DNA of 64,000 nt from NCBI GenBank assembly GCA_949297145.1, contig CASFQO010000002.1, forward strand, positions 186,001-250,000, written 5' to 3'. This stretch comes from an uncultured Alphaproteobacteria bacterium (GTDB lineage Bacteria > Pseudomonadota > Alphaproteobacteria > RF32 > CAG-239). Under the pieces are notes generated by a model. It saw only the letters and a list, made by a program, of their open reading frames with translations. It did not search any database and had not been told where the DNA came from. The position numbers and the translations under genes were made by a program. Each line of letters begins with the position of its first letter. The first letter of the stretch is position 1. This document shows positions 52,609 to 61,791 of the stretch, one piece after another.

Positions 52609-53730
52609 TTAACCGAACAACTTCGCCCAAAAACTCTTTTCCTCTTCAGGCGCCGCCGCATCAAATTGTTTCAAACACTCTTTTTGCGCGTCGGTCAATT
52701 TCGTCGGAATAACCACTTTGAATTCCACAAACAAATCTCCGCGTTTATCCGAATTCATATAGCGCATCCCTTTGCCTTTAATCCGAAGTTTATCGTTAGG
52801 TTGCGTCCCCGGTTTAACCTCAATATCAATTTCTTCGCCGTCAATACCTTTGAGCTTAAATTTACCGCCCATTGCCGCCATAGACATAGAAATTGGCGAA
52901 ACCGCAAACAAATCCGCCCCATCACGTTCAAAAGTTTTGTGCTTTTTAACCGTAATAAAGACGTACAAATCCCCTTTCGGACCGCCGCGTTTGCCGGCCT
53001 CCCCTTCACCGGAAATCCGCATACGTGTACCGTTTTCAATACCGGCCGGAATTTTGATTTTAAGCGATTTTTCAAATTTTTCCGTACCCGTTCCGCGGCA
53101 TTTTTTACATTTATCGGTAACCACACGCCCCGTTCCGCGGCATTGCGGACAAGTCGTTTCAAACACAAAGAAACCGCCCTGCTGCGTTCTAACTTTACCC
53201 GTCCCTTTACAAGTCGGACAAACCGGCGGTTCTTTACCATCTGCCGTACCAAAGCCATGGCACGCATCACATTCTTTAGAAGTGGTAATGTTAATTTCTT
53301 TTTCTAAGCCGACATAAGCTTCTTCCAAAGTCAGCGCGACATCATAACGAATATCGTCGCCTCGTTCGGCATAAGAACGCGATCTGGCGCGCCCCTGCCC
53401 TGTAAATTCTGAAAAGATATCCGAAAAGACATCAGCAAACCCAGCCCCGGTAAAATCAAACCCATTAAACGGATTAGCGCCGCTACCGCCACCCATACCG
53501 TTTGTAAAGGCCTGATGTCCATAACGGTCATAAGCTGCTCTTTTCTGTTCATCTTTTAAGACTTCGTAGGCCTCGTTAATATCCTTAAATTTGGATTCAG
53601 CTTCTTTATTTCCCGGATTGCGGTCAGGGTGATATTGCATCGCCAATTTACGATAAGCCTTTTTAATCTCTTCCCCCGAAGCGGTTTTGGTTACACCCAA
53701 AACTTCATAGTAGTCAGCAGTGGTAGTCAT
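52609..53730 (-). CDS. dnaJ: Chaperone protein DnaJ
   Basis: Full-length type I DnaJ, 373 residues. J domain with HPD at 34-36, a G/F-rich linker ([12 protein letters not shown]), four zinc motifs ([32 protein letters not shown]) and the C-terminal substrate domains. It delivers clients to DnaK and stimulates its ATPase. No dnaK is adjacent. Only a weak SD (GATGAG) precedes the ATG. A sigma-32-like promoter lies at 53777-53805. Confidence 0.98.
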   Translation of the reverse strand: MTTTADYYEVLGVTKTASGEEIKKAYRKLAMQYHPDRNPGNKEAESKFKDINEAYEVLKDEQKRAAYDRYGHQAFTNGMGGGSGANPFNGFDFTGAGFADVFSDIFSEFTGQGRARSRSYAERGDDIRYDVALTLEEAYVGLEKEINITTSKECDACHGFGTADGKEPPVCPTCKGTGKVRTQQGGFFVFETTCPQCRGTGRVVTDKCKKCRGTGTEKFEKSLKIKIPAGIENGTRMRISGEGEAGKRGGPKGDLYVFITVKKHKTFERDGADLFAVSPISMSMAAMGGKFKLKGIDGEEIDIEVKPGTQPNDKLRIKGKGMRYMNSDKRGDLFVEFKVVIPTKLTDAQKECLKQFDAAAPEEEKSFWAKLFG

Positions 53731-53776
53731 CTCATCAAACCATACAATAAAACATTACCAAATAAATCTTTAGATT

Positions 53777-53805
53777 ATTTAGGGATAATATTTTGACAAT
53801 GCAAG
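53777..53805 (-). promoter_or_regulatory. Possible heat-shock (RpoH-type) promoter of dnaJ
   Basis: On the minus strand CTTGCA (53805-53800), 15-base spacer, CCCTAAAT (53784-53777), close to the sigma-32 pattern CTTGAA / CCCCATNT with its usual spacing. Confidence 0.4.
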
Positions 53806-53857
53806 CCCAAATTAGCTTTTATGCCAAAATAAAAGCAATCCGTCGCGACAAAAAAAC

Positions 53858-53885
53858 TTGACAAAAGAAATAAAGTTTCTAAAAT
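53858..53885 (+). promoter_or_regulatory. Possible promoter of the ankyrin gene
   Basis: TTGACA (53858-53863), 16-bp spacer, TAAAAT (53880-53885). A perfect TATAAT at 53912-53917 without a good -35 box is an alternative closer to the gene. Confidence 0.4.
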
Positions 53886-53977
53886 GAGCCTACAAAACTT
53901 AAGTATTTGTTTATAATTTGAGAAAAAATTTTAGACTTACCGTCTGAGCAATTATTAATTAAAAAAAAATTAGCTTT

Positions 53978-54451
53978 ATGGAAAAAACAAATCCAACCCA
54001 AATTTTGATTGATGCCCTGAGTTTTTATCAACAAAGTAACAGAACTAAAGCCAAAGAAAAGTGGCTTCATTCGGATGAAGAAATTGTATCCATGGCTCTT
54101 CAAGCCATAGAAGATGGTGCAGATTTGAAAGGAAAGTTAGATAACCCTCTGGGCGGAGAGCTCCCCTATTTGCAAATTGCAACCGACAAACAAATGTGGA
54201 CTGTAGCTTCAAAGATGATAGACAAAGGCGCGGATGTGAATGCTGAAGATTGGCATGGTTACAACTGTTTTCACAATTTGTTCTTTCATTACTATTACTT
54301 CGAAATCTGCAGAGACAAAGAGGCTGCAAGAGCTATTATGGTTAAGATGTTACAACATGGCGCAACGACCAACAGCATTGCAAGAATAGTTCAAAAAGAC
54401 CGAATTGGCAAATCATTGCTGGAAGAATTAATGAACGAAGCCGGCAAATAA
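53978..54451 (+). CDS. Small ankyrin-repeat protein
   Basis: A 157-residue cytosolic protein with two to three ankyrin-like repeats (ALQAIEDGADLKGKLDNPLGGELPYLQIA, MIDKGADVNAEDWHGYNCFH, MLQHGATTNSIA). Ankyrin repeats mediate protein contacts; no function can be assigned. There is no SD before the ATG, which lies in an AT-only leader as in the other SD-less genes. It is a single-gene unit with a terminator. Confidence 0.75.
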   Translation: MEKTNPTQILIDALSFYQQSNRTKAKEKWLHSDEEIVSMALQAIEDGADLKGKLDNPLGGELPYLQIATDKQMWTVASKMIDKGADVNAEDWHGYNCFHNLFFHYYYFEICRDKEAARAIMVKMLQHGATTNSIARIVQKDRIGKSLLEELMNEAGK

Positions 54452-54471
54452 CCCAAAGTTTGGTTAATCAA

Positions 54472-54509
54472 AACAGACCCTACTCTAATCAAGTAAGGTC
54501 TGTTTTTTT
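54472..54509. terminator. Terminator shared by ankyrin and lipoprotein genes
   Basis: AACAGACC (54472-54479) and GGTCTGTT (54497-54504), followed by seven T on the plus strand. Confidence 0.8.
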
Positions 54510-54855
54510 AATCACAATCGGAATAAGCCGCCGCAACTTTATCATTTCTGAGCAAGACTTTAACACTGCAAGTGGTGGCTGTGCTGTTAGGTGTCGGTGT
54601 ATTATAAGAAATCATTTCCCCGCCGCCGACAGGTTGAAAATTCGTGTAATAAACCCACATAATCGTTCCGTCATCAAGGTTTTTAACCACATTCGGTGCA
54701 CCATTAGCCTCCCAAAGATTAGCCACGCTCTGCCCTTTATAAACAGAAATTCCTTGAATAGGATAATAAGTAATTTCCCTATCGGTAATCTGTTCCCATT
54801 GACACGCCCCCAGAACTAAAACAGAGATAAAAGCGCTGATTTTGAGCAATTTCAT
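54508..54855 (-). CDS. BamE-like small lipoprotein
   Basis: A 115-residue lipoprotein: signal MKLLKISAFISVLVLGAC with the lipobox Cys at 18. The mature part (VYKGQSVANLWEANGAPNVVKNLDDGTIMWVYY) has the SmpA/OmlA (BamE-like) pattern, and the sequence ends with a Cys pair (CSVKV...SDC). The frame extends to 54894, but AAGGAGGAG precedes the ATG at 54855. It resembles the next gene's product and may be a duplicate. The role is probably in the outer membrane; true BamE identity is not shown. Confidence 0.7.
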   Translation of the reverse strand: MKLLKISAFISVLVLGACQWEQITDREITYYPIQGISVYKGQSVANLWEANGAPNVVKNLDDGTIMWVYYTNFQPVGGGEMISYNTPTPNSTATTCSVKVLLRNDKVAAAYSDCD

Positions 54856-54931
54856 TTTTAATCTCCTCCTTATGTTTAAGAGAGATATAATCATCCGTTC
54901 CCCAAAAACAAGCCACCTATAAATTAAAAAT

Positions 54932-54956
54932 AAAAAAAGGACGGGAGAACCCGTCC
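54932..54956 (-). terminator. Terminator of the 55018-55497 gene
   Basis: On the minus strand GGACGGG pairs with CCCGTCC around TTCT, followed by seven T. Confidence 0.9.
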
Positions 54957-55017
54957 GAAATAACCGCCATCAGTTTTATAGCGTAAAATCAGGTAAAAAC
55001 TTTGGCTTTTTATATAC

Positions 55018-55497
55018 TTAGTAACAGTTTGTATAAGCCGTCGTAACGTATGTGCGGTAGAATTCAACCGTTAATGTGCACAAAGAATGCGGCTGATAAT
55101 TATCTAACTCACAATAGCGGACAATTTCACCGTCATTATCTTCATAGTCATAATCCAGGTAATAAACCCATCTGACGGTATTATTCCCGATATATTGCGC
55201 ATGCATCGGCTCTTCAAAATCATCAAAGAAGTCACGCATTTGCTGTCCTTGTTGAATCTCAAATCCAGCCACGTGCATCACCTCGCCTTTCGGAGCGCGA
55301 TAATAAGTATATGTCGGTTGCGCGGTATAAGTATAATAGGTGTAAGTCGGTTGTTGCGTATAATAGTGATGACGTGAATAAACAACTTGTTGAGTTTCCG
55401 CTTTCGGATTATCTCTGCGATAAGTCGGAACATAATTTGGGTTACAACAACATCCTGCCATAAGCAAAACCGCTACGGCTGCCAAAATCTTTTTCAT
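55018..55497 (-). CDS. BamE-like lipoprotein with Tyr/Thr-rich linker
   Basis: A 159-residue lipoprotein (lipobox LLMAGC, Cys at about 16). A low-complexity Tyr/Thr linker (two copies of QPTYTYY) precedes a BamE-like domain: FEIQQGQQMRDFFDDFEEPMHAQYIGNNTVRWVYYLDY, ending CTLTVEFYRTYVTTAYTNC, which aligns with the shorter 54508 product. The first frame codon is TTG at 55500; the ATG at 55497 is the likely start, with AAGGAGAGG upstream. Its own terminator separates it from the related gene. Confidence 0.7.
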   Translation of the reverse strand: MKKILAAVAVLLMAGCCCNPNYVPTYRRDNPKAETQQVVYSRHHYYTQQPTYTYYTYTAQPTYTYYRAPKGEVMHVAGFEIQQGQQMRDFFDDFEEPMHAQYIGNNTVRWVYYLDYDYEDNDGEIVRYCELDNYQPHSLCTLTVEFYRTYVTTAYTNCY

Positions 55498-55558
55498 CAA
55501 AACCTCTCCTTAAAATTAAAGTACGGTCATCAAGACCAAAATAAAATGGAATAAAATC

Positions 55559-56740
55559 TTAACTTACTAACTCTAAAATAATTTCGTCCAAAAGGGGAAA
55601 ACCCTTGTCCGTAAGTTTAATGTTGGCGTCATCATAACACAATAAATCTAATTGCGCAAGCCTTTTTGTCACTTTTTTTGACAAAAAGTTAAATAAATGT
55701 AATCCACACGCCGGATAAAAGCGCTTTTCTTGTAAACCTTCTTCAATGCGTAAGCCCATTAAAACAAGCTCTTCGGCACGTTCTTCAGGTGTGAGTGCTT
55801 CATCAATCCGCCCGTCTAGGGTTGCAAAAATTTGTCCGTTTAGCCGCAGACGACCATGCGCCCCCTCACCGATACCGATATAGTCGCCTCCGCGCCAATA
55901 AGTCAGATTATGCACACTTTGGTGAGATGGAGATTTGGCAAAGTTAGACACTTCATAACGAGAGAATCCCTTTGAGCGCAAATAAGAAACCGTGTCATTA
56001 TAAAGAGATAATGCATCTTCCTCATTCATAGGCTGAATATTTTTGCGCCAATAAGGCGTTCCTTCTTCAATAGAAAGCTCATATAAAGAAATATGAGAGA
56101 GAGCAAATTGAAGCGCCAGATCGATTTCTTTTTGCCAAGTATCCCATTGTTGGTTCGGCCGCGCATAGATTAAATCAATCGAGAACTTCGGAAAAGTTTT
56201 GGCGCCAAGCTCCATGGCCGCCAACGCATCATCAAGCGAGTGCGTCCGCCCGAGTTTCTTCAAGTCATCTGCTTGCAAAGCCTGCACCCCCAGGGATAGC
56301 CGATTGATGCCGGCCGTGTGAAAGGCCAAGAATTTCTCTCGCTCAAACGTGTTCGGATTAGCTTCTAAAGAAATTTCCGCATCATCGTCAAGCTTAAATT
56401 TCTTCTGCAATTCGTTCAAAACGAGCTCTACAGCCTGTGGAGATAAAAGCGAGGGTGTTCCCCCGCCGAAAAAGACTGATTTAACCGCTTGTGGCTGCGG
56501 ATATAGTCTTGCAAAATAATCAATATCCGACAAATAGCGTTGAATAAGTTCATCTTCGTTAAAAGATTTAGGCAAAAGCCCCCGGAAGAAATCGCAATAC
56601 GGACACCGACTTTTGCAATAAGGAAAGTGAATATAAACCGCGAGTTTCTCACCATCTGCCGTAACCGCCCTCGCCCCTGAAGTTCCGTTCTCCTGCTGCG
56701 AGATATGAGTTTCTTGATGAGGTGAAGATGTATCTTTCAT
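55559..56740 (-). CDS. hemW: Radical SAM heme chaperone HemW
   Basis: A 393-residue radical SAM protein. The cluster motif is CX3CX2C (C42, C46, C49 in PYCKSRCPYCDF), followed by FFGGGTPSLL, the SLEANPNT segment and LGVQALQADDLKKLGRTH; the HemN_C domain follows. It lacks the first CX3CX2C-adjacent extra Cys of oxygen-independent coproporphyrinogen oxidase, so HemW rather than HemN. The first 25 residues are an unconserved Ser/Gln-rich extension. GGAG precedes the ATG by 8 bases. Confidence 0.92.
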   Translation of the reverse strand: MKDTSSPHQETHISQQENGTSGARAVTADGEKLAVYIHFPYCKSRCPYCDFFRGLLPKSFNEDELIQRYLSDIDYFARLYPQPQAVKSVFFGGGTPSLLSPQAVELVLNELQKKFKLDDDAEISLEANPNTFEREKFLAFHTAGINRLSLGVQALQADDLKKLGRTHSLDDALAAMELGAKTFPKFSIDLIYARPNQQWDTWQKEIDLALQFALSHISLYELSIEEGTPYWRKNIQPMNEEDALSLYNDTVSYLRSKGFSRYEVSNFAKSPSHQSVHNLTYWRGGDYIGIGEGAHGRLRLNGQIFATLDGRIDEALTPEERAEELVLMGLRIEEGLQEKRFYPACGLHLFNFLSKKVTKRLAQLDLLCYDDANIKLTDKGFPLLDEIILELVS

Positions 56741-56784
56741 AGAGGATGCTCCGCCGTTTATTCTTTAAGTTACGCAAAAAAAAC

Positions 56785-57507
56785 TTATCCAAGTTTGGCA
56801 CACGCCGCTTCAATACGGTTCTGCAATTCCGCCATAAATTCTTTTTTACCGGCATAATCTTTAACATCCATCGGGGGCAAAAATTGGAATACAACCTTCC
56901 CCGGCTTGCGAATAAACGAAGCCTTGGACCACACCAAATCAGAATTAAGTGCAACCGGAACAATCGGCATATCAAGACTTTCCGCCAAAAAGACAATACC
57001 GGATTTATATCCCTTCACTTGTCCGTGTTTACAACGCGTCCCTTCCGGAAAGATAATGATGGAACGCCCGTCGGCAACACGCTTTTTCGCTTCATTAACC
57101 ATCCCCTTCATCGCTTTGGCGCCGGCCCCTCTGTCTACGGGGATCATCCCATAAAGCGCCTGTCCCCATCCGAATAGCGGAATATAGGTCAGTTCCTTTT
57201 TGAGCACAAACACCGAATTCGGGATAATATCGGTATAAGCATAAGTTTCAAAAGCGGATTCATGTTTGCTGGCAAAGATAACATTGGGGGTAATATATTC
57301 TTTGCCGCGTACTTCCACGGTAATACCGCAGAGTTTAAGCATACCGCTCCAAATCAACCGATGTAAATATTTATCCCAGAGTTTAATCATCGCCTTGCGA
57401 GAGCAAAGTCCCACGATAATGCAAACGGCAAAAGCAATCGCCATCACTGGATAAAAGTATAAATTAGCAATTAAAGAGCGAATAAACAGATAACACTTAG
57501 ACATCAT
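56785..57507 (-). CDS. plsC: 1-acyl-sn-glycerol-3-phosphate acyltransferase
   Basis: PlsC makes phosphatidic acid from lysophosphatidic acid at the inner membrane. Catalytic motif KHESAFET (the HX4D motif in its HX4E form, common in alphaproteobacteria), then VPVDRGAGAKAM and FPEGTRCKHG. Two N-terminal membrane segments. About 240 residues. The start is one of two adjacent ATGs (57507, 57504) with AGGA upstream. It directly follows the DUF218 gene in the conserved ftsEX-linked cluster. Confidence 0.95.
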   Translation of the reverse strand: MMSKCYLFIRSLIANLYFYPVMAIAFAVCIIVGLCSRKAMIKLWDKYLHRLIWSGMLKLCGITVEVRGKEYITPNVIFASKHESAFETYAYTDIIPNSVFVLKKELTYIPLFGWGQALYGMIPVDRGAGAKAMKGMVNEAKKRVADGRSIIIFPEGTRCKHGQVKGYKSGIVFLAESLDMPIVPVALNSDLVWSKASFIRKPGKVVFQFLPPMDVKDYAGKKEFMAELQNRIEAACAKLG

Positions 57508-57520
57508 CAAACCATCCTAT

Positions 57521-58315
57521 TTAGATAAAAAGCCTATCAAAAGCATATTGGATATAAACAATTAAAAACTTCGTATATTCCGCTGCCATAAATTTGAAGC
57601 TGCGCCAACTTTTCCACCATTCAGGTAACACGTTCGGGGTATCAACCGCCACAAAATGCATAACGGCATCAGGTAATTCATGCTGAAGTTCCAAACGACT
57701 GCGGGGAATATGATAAAAAGACGTCACCACATAAAATTCTTTAATATGATATTTTTCGGTCCATTCACGCACTTCTTTGGCATTACCGACCGTATCTGTC
57801 GCCTCATAGCCCAAATCAATCGGTTGCGCGTTTTTAAGAATAACATCTTTGCGCGAAGCAATCACGCCAAGACTTGTCCCCGGACGCACGCCGGAAATAA
57901 GCAACCTCTCCCCCACTCCCTCGTTAAGCAGTTGAATAGCTTTTTCAATTCGGTTAATACCGCCGGTCAAAACCGCAATACCAATCGGTGACGGCAGATT
58001 AGAGTTAAGTGCCGCAAATTGCCCGTCCAAAACTTTTCGTTGAGGAGTATCCTCATACGGAAAATCTGATCGAAACGCAGTAAAATTTGTTCTACCACTA
58101 ACCGTATTTTGATATGATGTATCTAAAGACAACAAATCCTTTCCTATCTGTCTTGATGACTTATCATTGGAAACAAGAGGCAAACCGGAAATATCGGCAC
58201 AATTTTTTTTAACATAAGCAAAGACGGTGCGGTTAAAGATAAAAAATCCCCCTAACCAAACAAAGAACAAAATCAGCGATCCAAACCCGCCGAGTATCCA
58301 AAGCCTATGTCTCAT
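57521..58315 (-). CDS. DUF218 (YdcF/ElyC-like) membrane protein
   Basis: A 264-residue protein with an N-terminal membrane segment (about 7-28) and a periplasmic DUF218 domain: IAVLTGGINRIEKAIQLL, LLISGVRPG, DTVGNAKEVREW and VVTSFYHIPRSRLEL. The gene lies between the GT2 and plsC, the conserved position of DUF218 in alphaproteobacterial ftsEX clusters. It likely acts on envelope lipid or glycan intermediates. GAGGA precedes the ATG. Confidence 0.88.
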   Translation of the reverse strand: MRHRLWILGGFGSLILFFVWLGGFFIFNRTVFAYVKKNCADISGLPLVSNDKSSRQIGKDLLSLDTSYQNTVSGRTNFTAFRSDFPYEDTPQRKVLDGQFAALNSNLPSPIGIAVLTGGINRIEKAIQLLNEGVGERLLISGVRPGTSLGVIASRKDVILKNAQPIDLGYEATDTVGNAKEVREWTEKYHIKEFYVVTSFYHIPRSRLELQHELPDAVMHFVAVDTPNVLPEWWKSWRSFKFMAAEYTKFLIVYIQYAFDRLFI

Positions 58316-58408
58316 AAATCCTCACTATACAGTCATATATACTTCGGGGTGTCTGATTTTCCCAGTATTTTTTGCACTTTCTCCACAATAACTCTCGATA
58401 AATCTTTA

Positions 58409-59962
58409 TTATCTTGAAGAAAAATCTTTGGCAATTTCTTTATATCTTTCTTCACTAAAGACAAAATTATCTTCTGGAAACAACTTCCGACACAGCTCAA
58501 CCCATTTTGTTTTATCCTGATTATTGAGGAAACAATAAGTATTTACAAAAGAATACTCGCGATGTCCTTTAACATTTTTCAACCATTTTTCTTTATCATC
58601 AGCTGAAATATCGGCATTTTGAACATATTTCTCAACATCAACAAAAAACAACGCGGTTTCTTCAGAAAAATCATTATACGAAACACGACTTTCTGAATCG
58701 ACTAAGCGGTTCCAATAATGACGTGCATGATGGGCTACGGCAATACGATTGGCATACATTTCAGCTTGCAAAACAAAGAAAAAGTCTTCATAAACTACAC
58801 GCCGCAAAGAACTACGTACTTTATGCTGAATTAGGAAATTTCTCCTAAAAATTTTATCCCAAACAAATCTGGAAACTTTCCAAAAATCGGTCGTCAGATT
58901 TTCATATACGTCATTTTTCATAAGGTTCATGGAATTTTTAGTCTTGCTGAGATTATACCCGACTTTGTGTAAAATATTGTATCTCTGCGCAATAACCGCC
59001 ATATCTGCATCATATTTTTTAGCTTGATTGTATAAATCCTCATAGTAATCAGGAGACACCCAATCATCATTATCAAGAAAGCCGACATATTCACCGGTTG
59101 CCGCATCAATACCGGCATTACGCGCAGCCCCGATATATTTATTTTCTTGTGTAATAATCTTAAAACGCGCATCATGAGCGGCATATTTCGCCAAGATGTC
59201 ACCGGATTTATCAGAAGAACCATCGTTAACGCAAATAATTTCAATATCTTTAAGTGTTTGTTTGCGGAGGCTATCCAAACAGCGTTTCAAAGTTTTTTCG
59301 GCATTATAAACCGGAACGACAATGCTGACTTTAACATTTTGAGCTGGCTTTGTAATTTTAGGCTCATAAAAATGAATTCCGAAAGAATTTATATAAAAAT
59401 AAGCACCAAAAGCTAATACAGAAATACCAATTCCGCCTAAAAGATATTTAAGTTTCATAAAAGGTAATAAATTAAGCAGTCCAAACAGTGCCCACACGGC
59501 AGAAATAATCAGCATTTGGTTCCAAGATAATAAAGCCGGATAAGCAATCACCCCACCGGCAAAAACAAGCAAAAAGCTGATAAGAGAGGATTTAAGCAAA
59601 AAACTATTTTTCAAGCGCCAAGCTAAGAGAACACAAAGAACCTCAGCCCCTAAAATAAAGCAGACATATTGTTTCATAGCTAAATTTGCGGCAAAAGTAT
59701 AGAGCCTCCAACAATCAAAGGCAAAACAAATCACGGCGAGTTGTGAAGCAAAGATTAAGAGCTTAAAATCTTTTTTCAGCAAATAGTTGACAATCCCCCA
59801 CACCCAAACGCCAAGCATAAAAGCCCAGCCCAAGAGGGAAAAGTCCACCATTTTGCCATCAATAAAATAACAGTTGTTGGTAGAAAGATAAAATTCCATC
59901 ACGCAAAACAGATATAAACCAAGGCTCCAAATAAAATCCATAAGTTTTTTTGTTACTATCAC
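58409..59962 (-). CDS. Membrane-bound family 2 glycosyltransferase
   Basis: A 517-residue protein. About six N-terminal membrane segments (1-200) precede a GT2 (GT-A) domain: VSIVVPVYNAEKTLKRCLDSL, IICVNDGSSDKSGDI, GAARNAGIDAATGEYVGFLDNDDW with the DND acid motif. It moves sugars from nucleotide donors to lipid or glycan acceptors. A GTG start at 59962 has AAGGGG 8 bases upstream. It sits between ftsX and the DUF218 gene, an insertion relative to the usual order. Confidence 0.85.
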   Translation of the reverse strand: MIVTKKLMDFIWSLGLYLFCVMEFYLSTNNCYFIDGKMVDFSLLGWAFMLGVWVWGIVNYLLKKDFKLLIFASQLAVICFAFDCWRLYTFAANLAMKQYVCFILGAEVLCVLLAWRLKNSFLLKSSLISFLLVFAGGVIAYPALLSWNQMLIISAVWALFGLLNLLPFMKLKYLLGGIGISVLAFGAYFYINSFGIHFYEPKITKPAQNVKVSIVVPVYNAEKTLKRCLDSLRKQTLKDIEIICVNDGSSDKSGDILAKYAAHDARFKIITQENKYIGAARNAGIDAATGEYVGFLDNDDWVSPDYYEDLYNQAKKYDADMAVIAQRYNILHKVGYNLSKTKNSMNLMKNDVYENLTTDFWKVSRFVWDKIFRRNFLIQHKVRSSLRRVVYEDFFFVLQAEMYANRIAVAHHARHYWNRLVDSESRVSYNDFSEETALFFVDVEKYVQNADISADDKEKWLKNVKGHREYSFVNTYCFLNNQDKTKWVELCRKLFPEDNFVFSEERYKEIAKDFSSR

Positions 59963-59992
59963 AACAAGTACCCCTTAATAACAGCCCAAAGA

Positions 59993-61030
59993 TTAAACCA
60001 TATGACGCAAGGTCTTAACCACGGTCACATATGCCGTAACTGCCACCAGAGCTGCCGAAACAAACGGCAACAGCAAAATCATCACCCACTCTTCCATACC
60101 AAAGGTAACCGAGTTAAAAATACCGGCTTCAATACCTTCCGCCATATGCCCGATAATAAGGATAGCCGGAACCGAAAGGATAGCGCCGACAATACCGGCC
60201 ACGGCAGACATTTGCGAAATTTGTTTAACATAATTAACGGCAATATATTCGTCTGTCGCCCCCATGATATGTAAGATTGAGATAATGTCGCGATGAACAT
60301 TAAGTCCGGTTTTCGCGGCATAAACAATAGAAGCAACACATCCCCCTGCCACCAAAACAAGCACCGTAACGGCGAGCATTTTAAGAGAGTTAATAAATTT
60401 GAGCAACCGTGAGAGCCAAAGGTTATGATCATTAATGGAGGCTTGCGCCGAAATTTCGGAGAGTCTCACCGTCAGCTCACGATAATCAAAATTTTTTCCG
60501 TTTCTGATTTTAACATCAAGAAGTTTCGGTATCGGCAACATTTCAATATCGACATTAGCTCCGAGCCAAGGCTGTAACAGAGCTTTAAGTTCTGCATCAC
60601 TCAAAACCGTCACCTGCTCTACATCCGGATATTTTTCCAAGAAATTGACAATTTTAAGCAAATCTTCCCGACTTTCACTGGCATCGCTTAAAGGCAAAAC
60701 CTGAACCGTAAAGTTAGAAACGACCTGCTTTCTGGAGTTGTCAAACATAGAGTTAATTCCGAGCACACCGGCAAGCGTGATGGCAAACAAAAAGACCGAA
60801 ACCGCTACCGTCACGCGCAAAAACGTTTTGGAATATCCCTCATCAATCGGCAATTCCTGATTTTTGTCAGCCGGTGCCTTTTGTCTTCTTAATTCGCGAA
60901 TACGGGCGGCTCTTTGCTTTGCCGTTGCCTTAGAAACAGGGTGAACGTCCTTAGGTCTTTCCCCTTTGGGCGCAACTTTTGCTTCCAGAGCCATCGCTTG
61001 TTTTATTTCGTCCATTTCCGTAACTGCCAT
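59993..61030 (-). CDS. ftsX: Cell division protein FtsX
   Basis: FtsX is the membrane subunit of the FtsEX ABC complex, which activates septal peptidoglycan hydrolases. The 345-residue protein has an unusually long basic cytosolic N-terminus (about 70 residues, with RIRELRRQK), then one membrane helix, a large periplasmic loop (about 95-200) and three further helices around IISILHIMGATDEYI. It follows ftsE by 43 bases. A GGGAG site lies 11 bases before the ATG. Confidence 0.93.
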   Translation of the reverse strand: MAVTEMDEIKQAMALEAKVAPKGERPKDVHPVSKATAKQRAARIRELRRQKAPADKNQELPIDEGYSKTFLRVTVAVSVFLFAITLAGVLGINSMFDNSRKQVVSNFTVQVLPLSDASESREDLLKIVNFLEKYPDVEQVTVLSDAELKALLQPWLGANVDIEMLPIPKLLDVKIRNGKNFDYRELTVRLSEISAQASINDHNLWLSRLLKFINSLKMLAVTVLVLVAGGCVASIVYAAKTGLNVHRDIISILHIMGATDEYIAVNYVKQISQMSAVAGIVGAILSVPAILIIGHMAEGIEAGIFNSVTFGMEEWVMILLLPFVSAALVAVTAYVTVVKTLRHMV

Positions 61031-61073
61031 TTGAGTATCATCTCCCTCATCAAAAAATCAAAATCACCGCAAA

Positions 61074-61772
61074 TTATCGTTCCAAAGTATCTTTAAGATA
61101 AGAAAGATTACCGTCAGCCAACACCAACCGAGGATAATTATAGCGTTGCATCAGTTCGTTAGAGTGCGTTGCAATCACAACCGTTGTGCCCAAACGATTA
61201 AGTTCGGCAAAAAGTTTCATCAACTTGAGCGCGATTTCGCTGTCAACGTTACCGGTCGGCTCGTCGGCAAGCAGCAATTCCGGCCGATTGATAACCGCAC
61301 GAGCAATAGCGACGCGTTGCTTTTCTCCGCCCGAGATTTCCGAGCTTTTGACATACATATTGTGAGAAAGTTCCACCCACGCCAACAATTCAATTACTCT
61401 CTGGCGAATTTCCTTTTCCTTCATTCCGCGAATACGCAATGGCAACGCGACATTATCAAACACGCTCAAATGCTCCAAAAGCCGGAAATCTTGGAAAACG
61501 ACTCCGATTCGCCGTCGCAAAAAAGCCAATGTATCCCGATCCGTCATCGCCACATTATTCCCAAAAACCTTCAGCGTCCCGGCCGTCGGCCTTTGAGCCA
61601 AATAGAGCATCGAAAGCAGCGAAGTTTTACCGGCACCGCTTTTTCCGGTCAAAAAGTGAATAGAACCGCGTCGAAAAGAAAAATTAATATTTTTAAGCAC
61701 TTCCGGATTATCCCCATAAGCCAGTGCCACATTTTTCATCTCTACAATCGGCTCAAACTGTTCTGTAACCAT
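61074..61772 (-). CDS. ftsE: Cell division ATP-binding protein FtsE
   Basis: The ATPase of FtsEX, 232 residues. Walker A GKSGAGKTS (43-51), Q-loop VFQDFRLLEHLSV, signature SGGEKQ, Walker B LLLADEPTG and the switch His in ATHSN. The frame extends to a GTG at 61778, but AGGAG sits 5 bases before the ATG at 61772, so that is the start. It lies just after the 61792 membrane protein gene in the same direction. Confidence 0.97.
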   Translation of the reverse strand: MVTEQFEPIVEMKNVALAYGDNPEVLKNINFSFRRGSIHFLTGKSGAGKTSLLSMLYLAQRPTAGTLKVFGNNVAMTDRDTLAFLRRRIGVVFQDFRLLEHLSVFDNVALPLRIRGMKEKEIRQRVIELLAWVELSHNMYVKSSEISGGEKQRVAIARAVINRPELLLADEPTGNVDSEIALKLMKLFAELNRLGTTVVIATHSNELMQRYNYPRLVLADGNLSYLKDTLER

Positions 61773-61791
61773 TTTCACTCCTACTCAACAT

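Noticed and set aside
52666..53307. Long open frame on the plus strand, opposite dnaJ
   Set aside because: It is fully antisense to dnaJ, has no ribosome site and no recognisable domain; its length follows from the codon bias of dnaJ.
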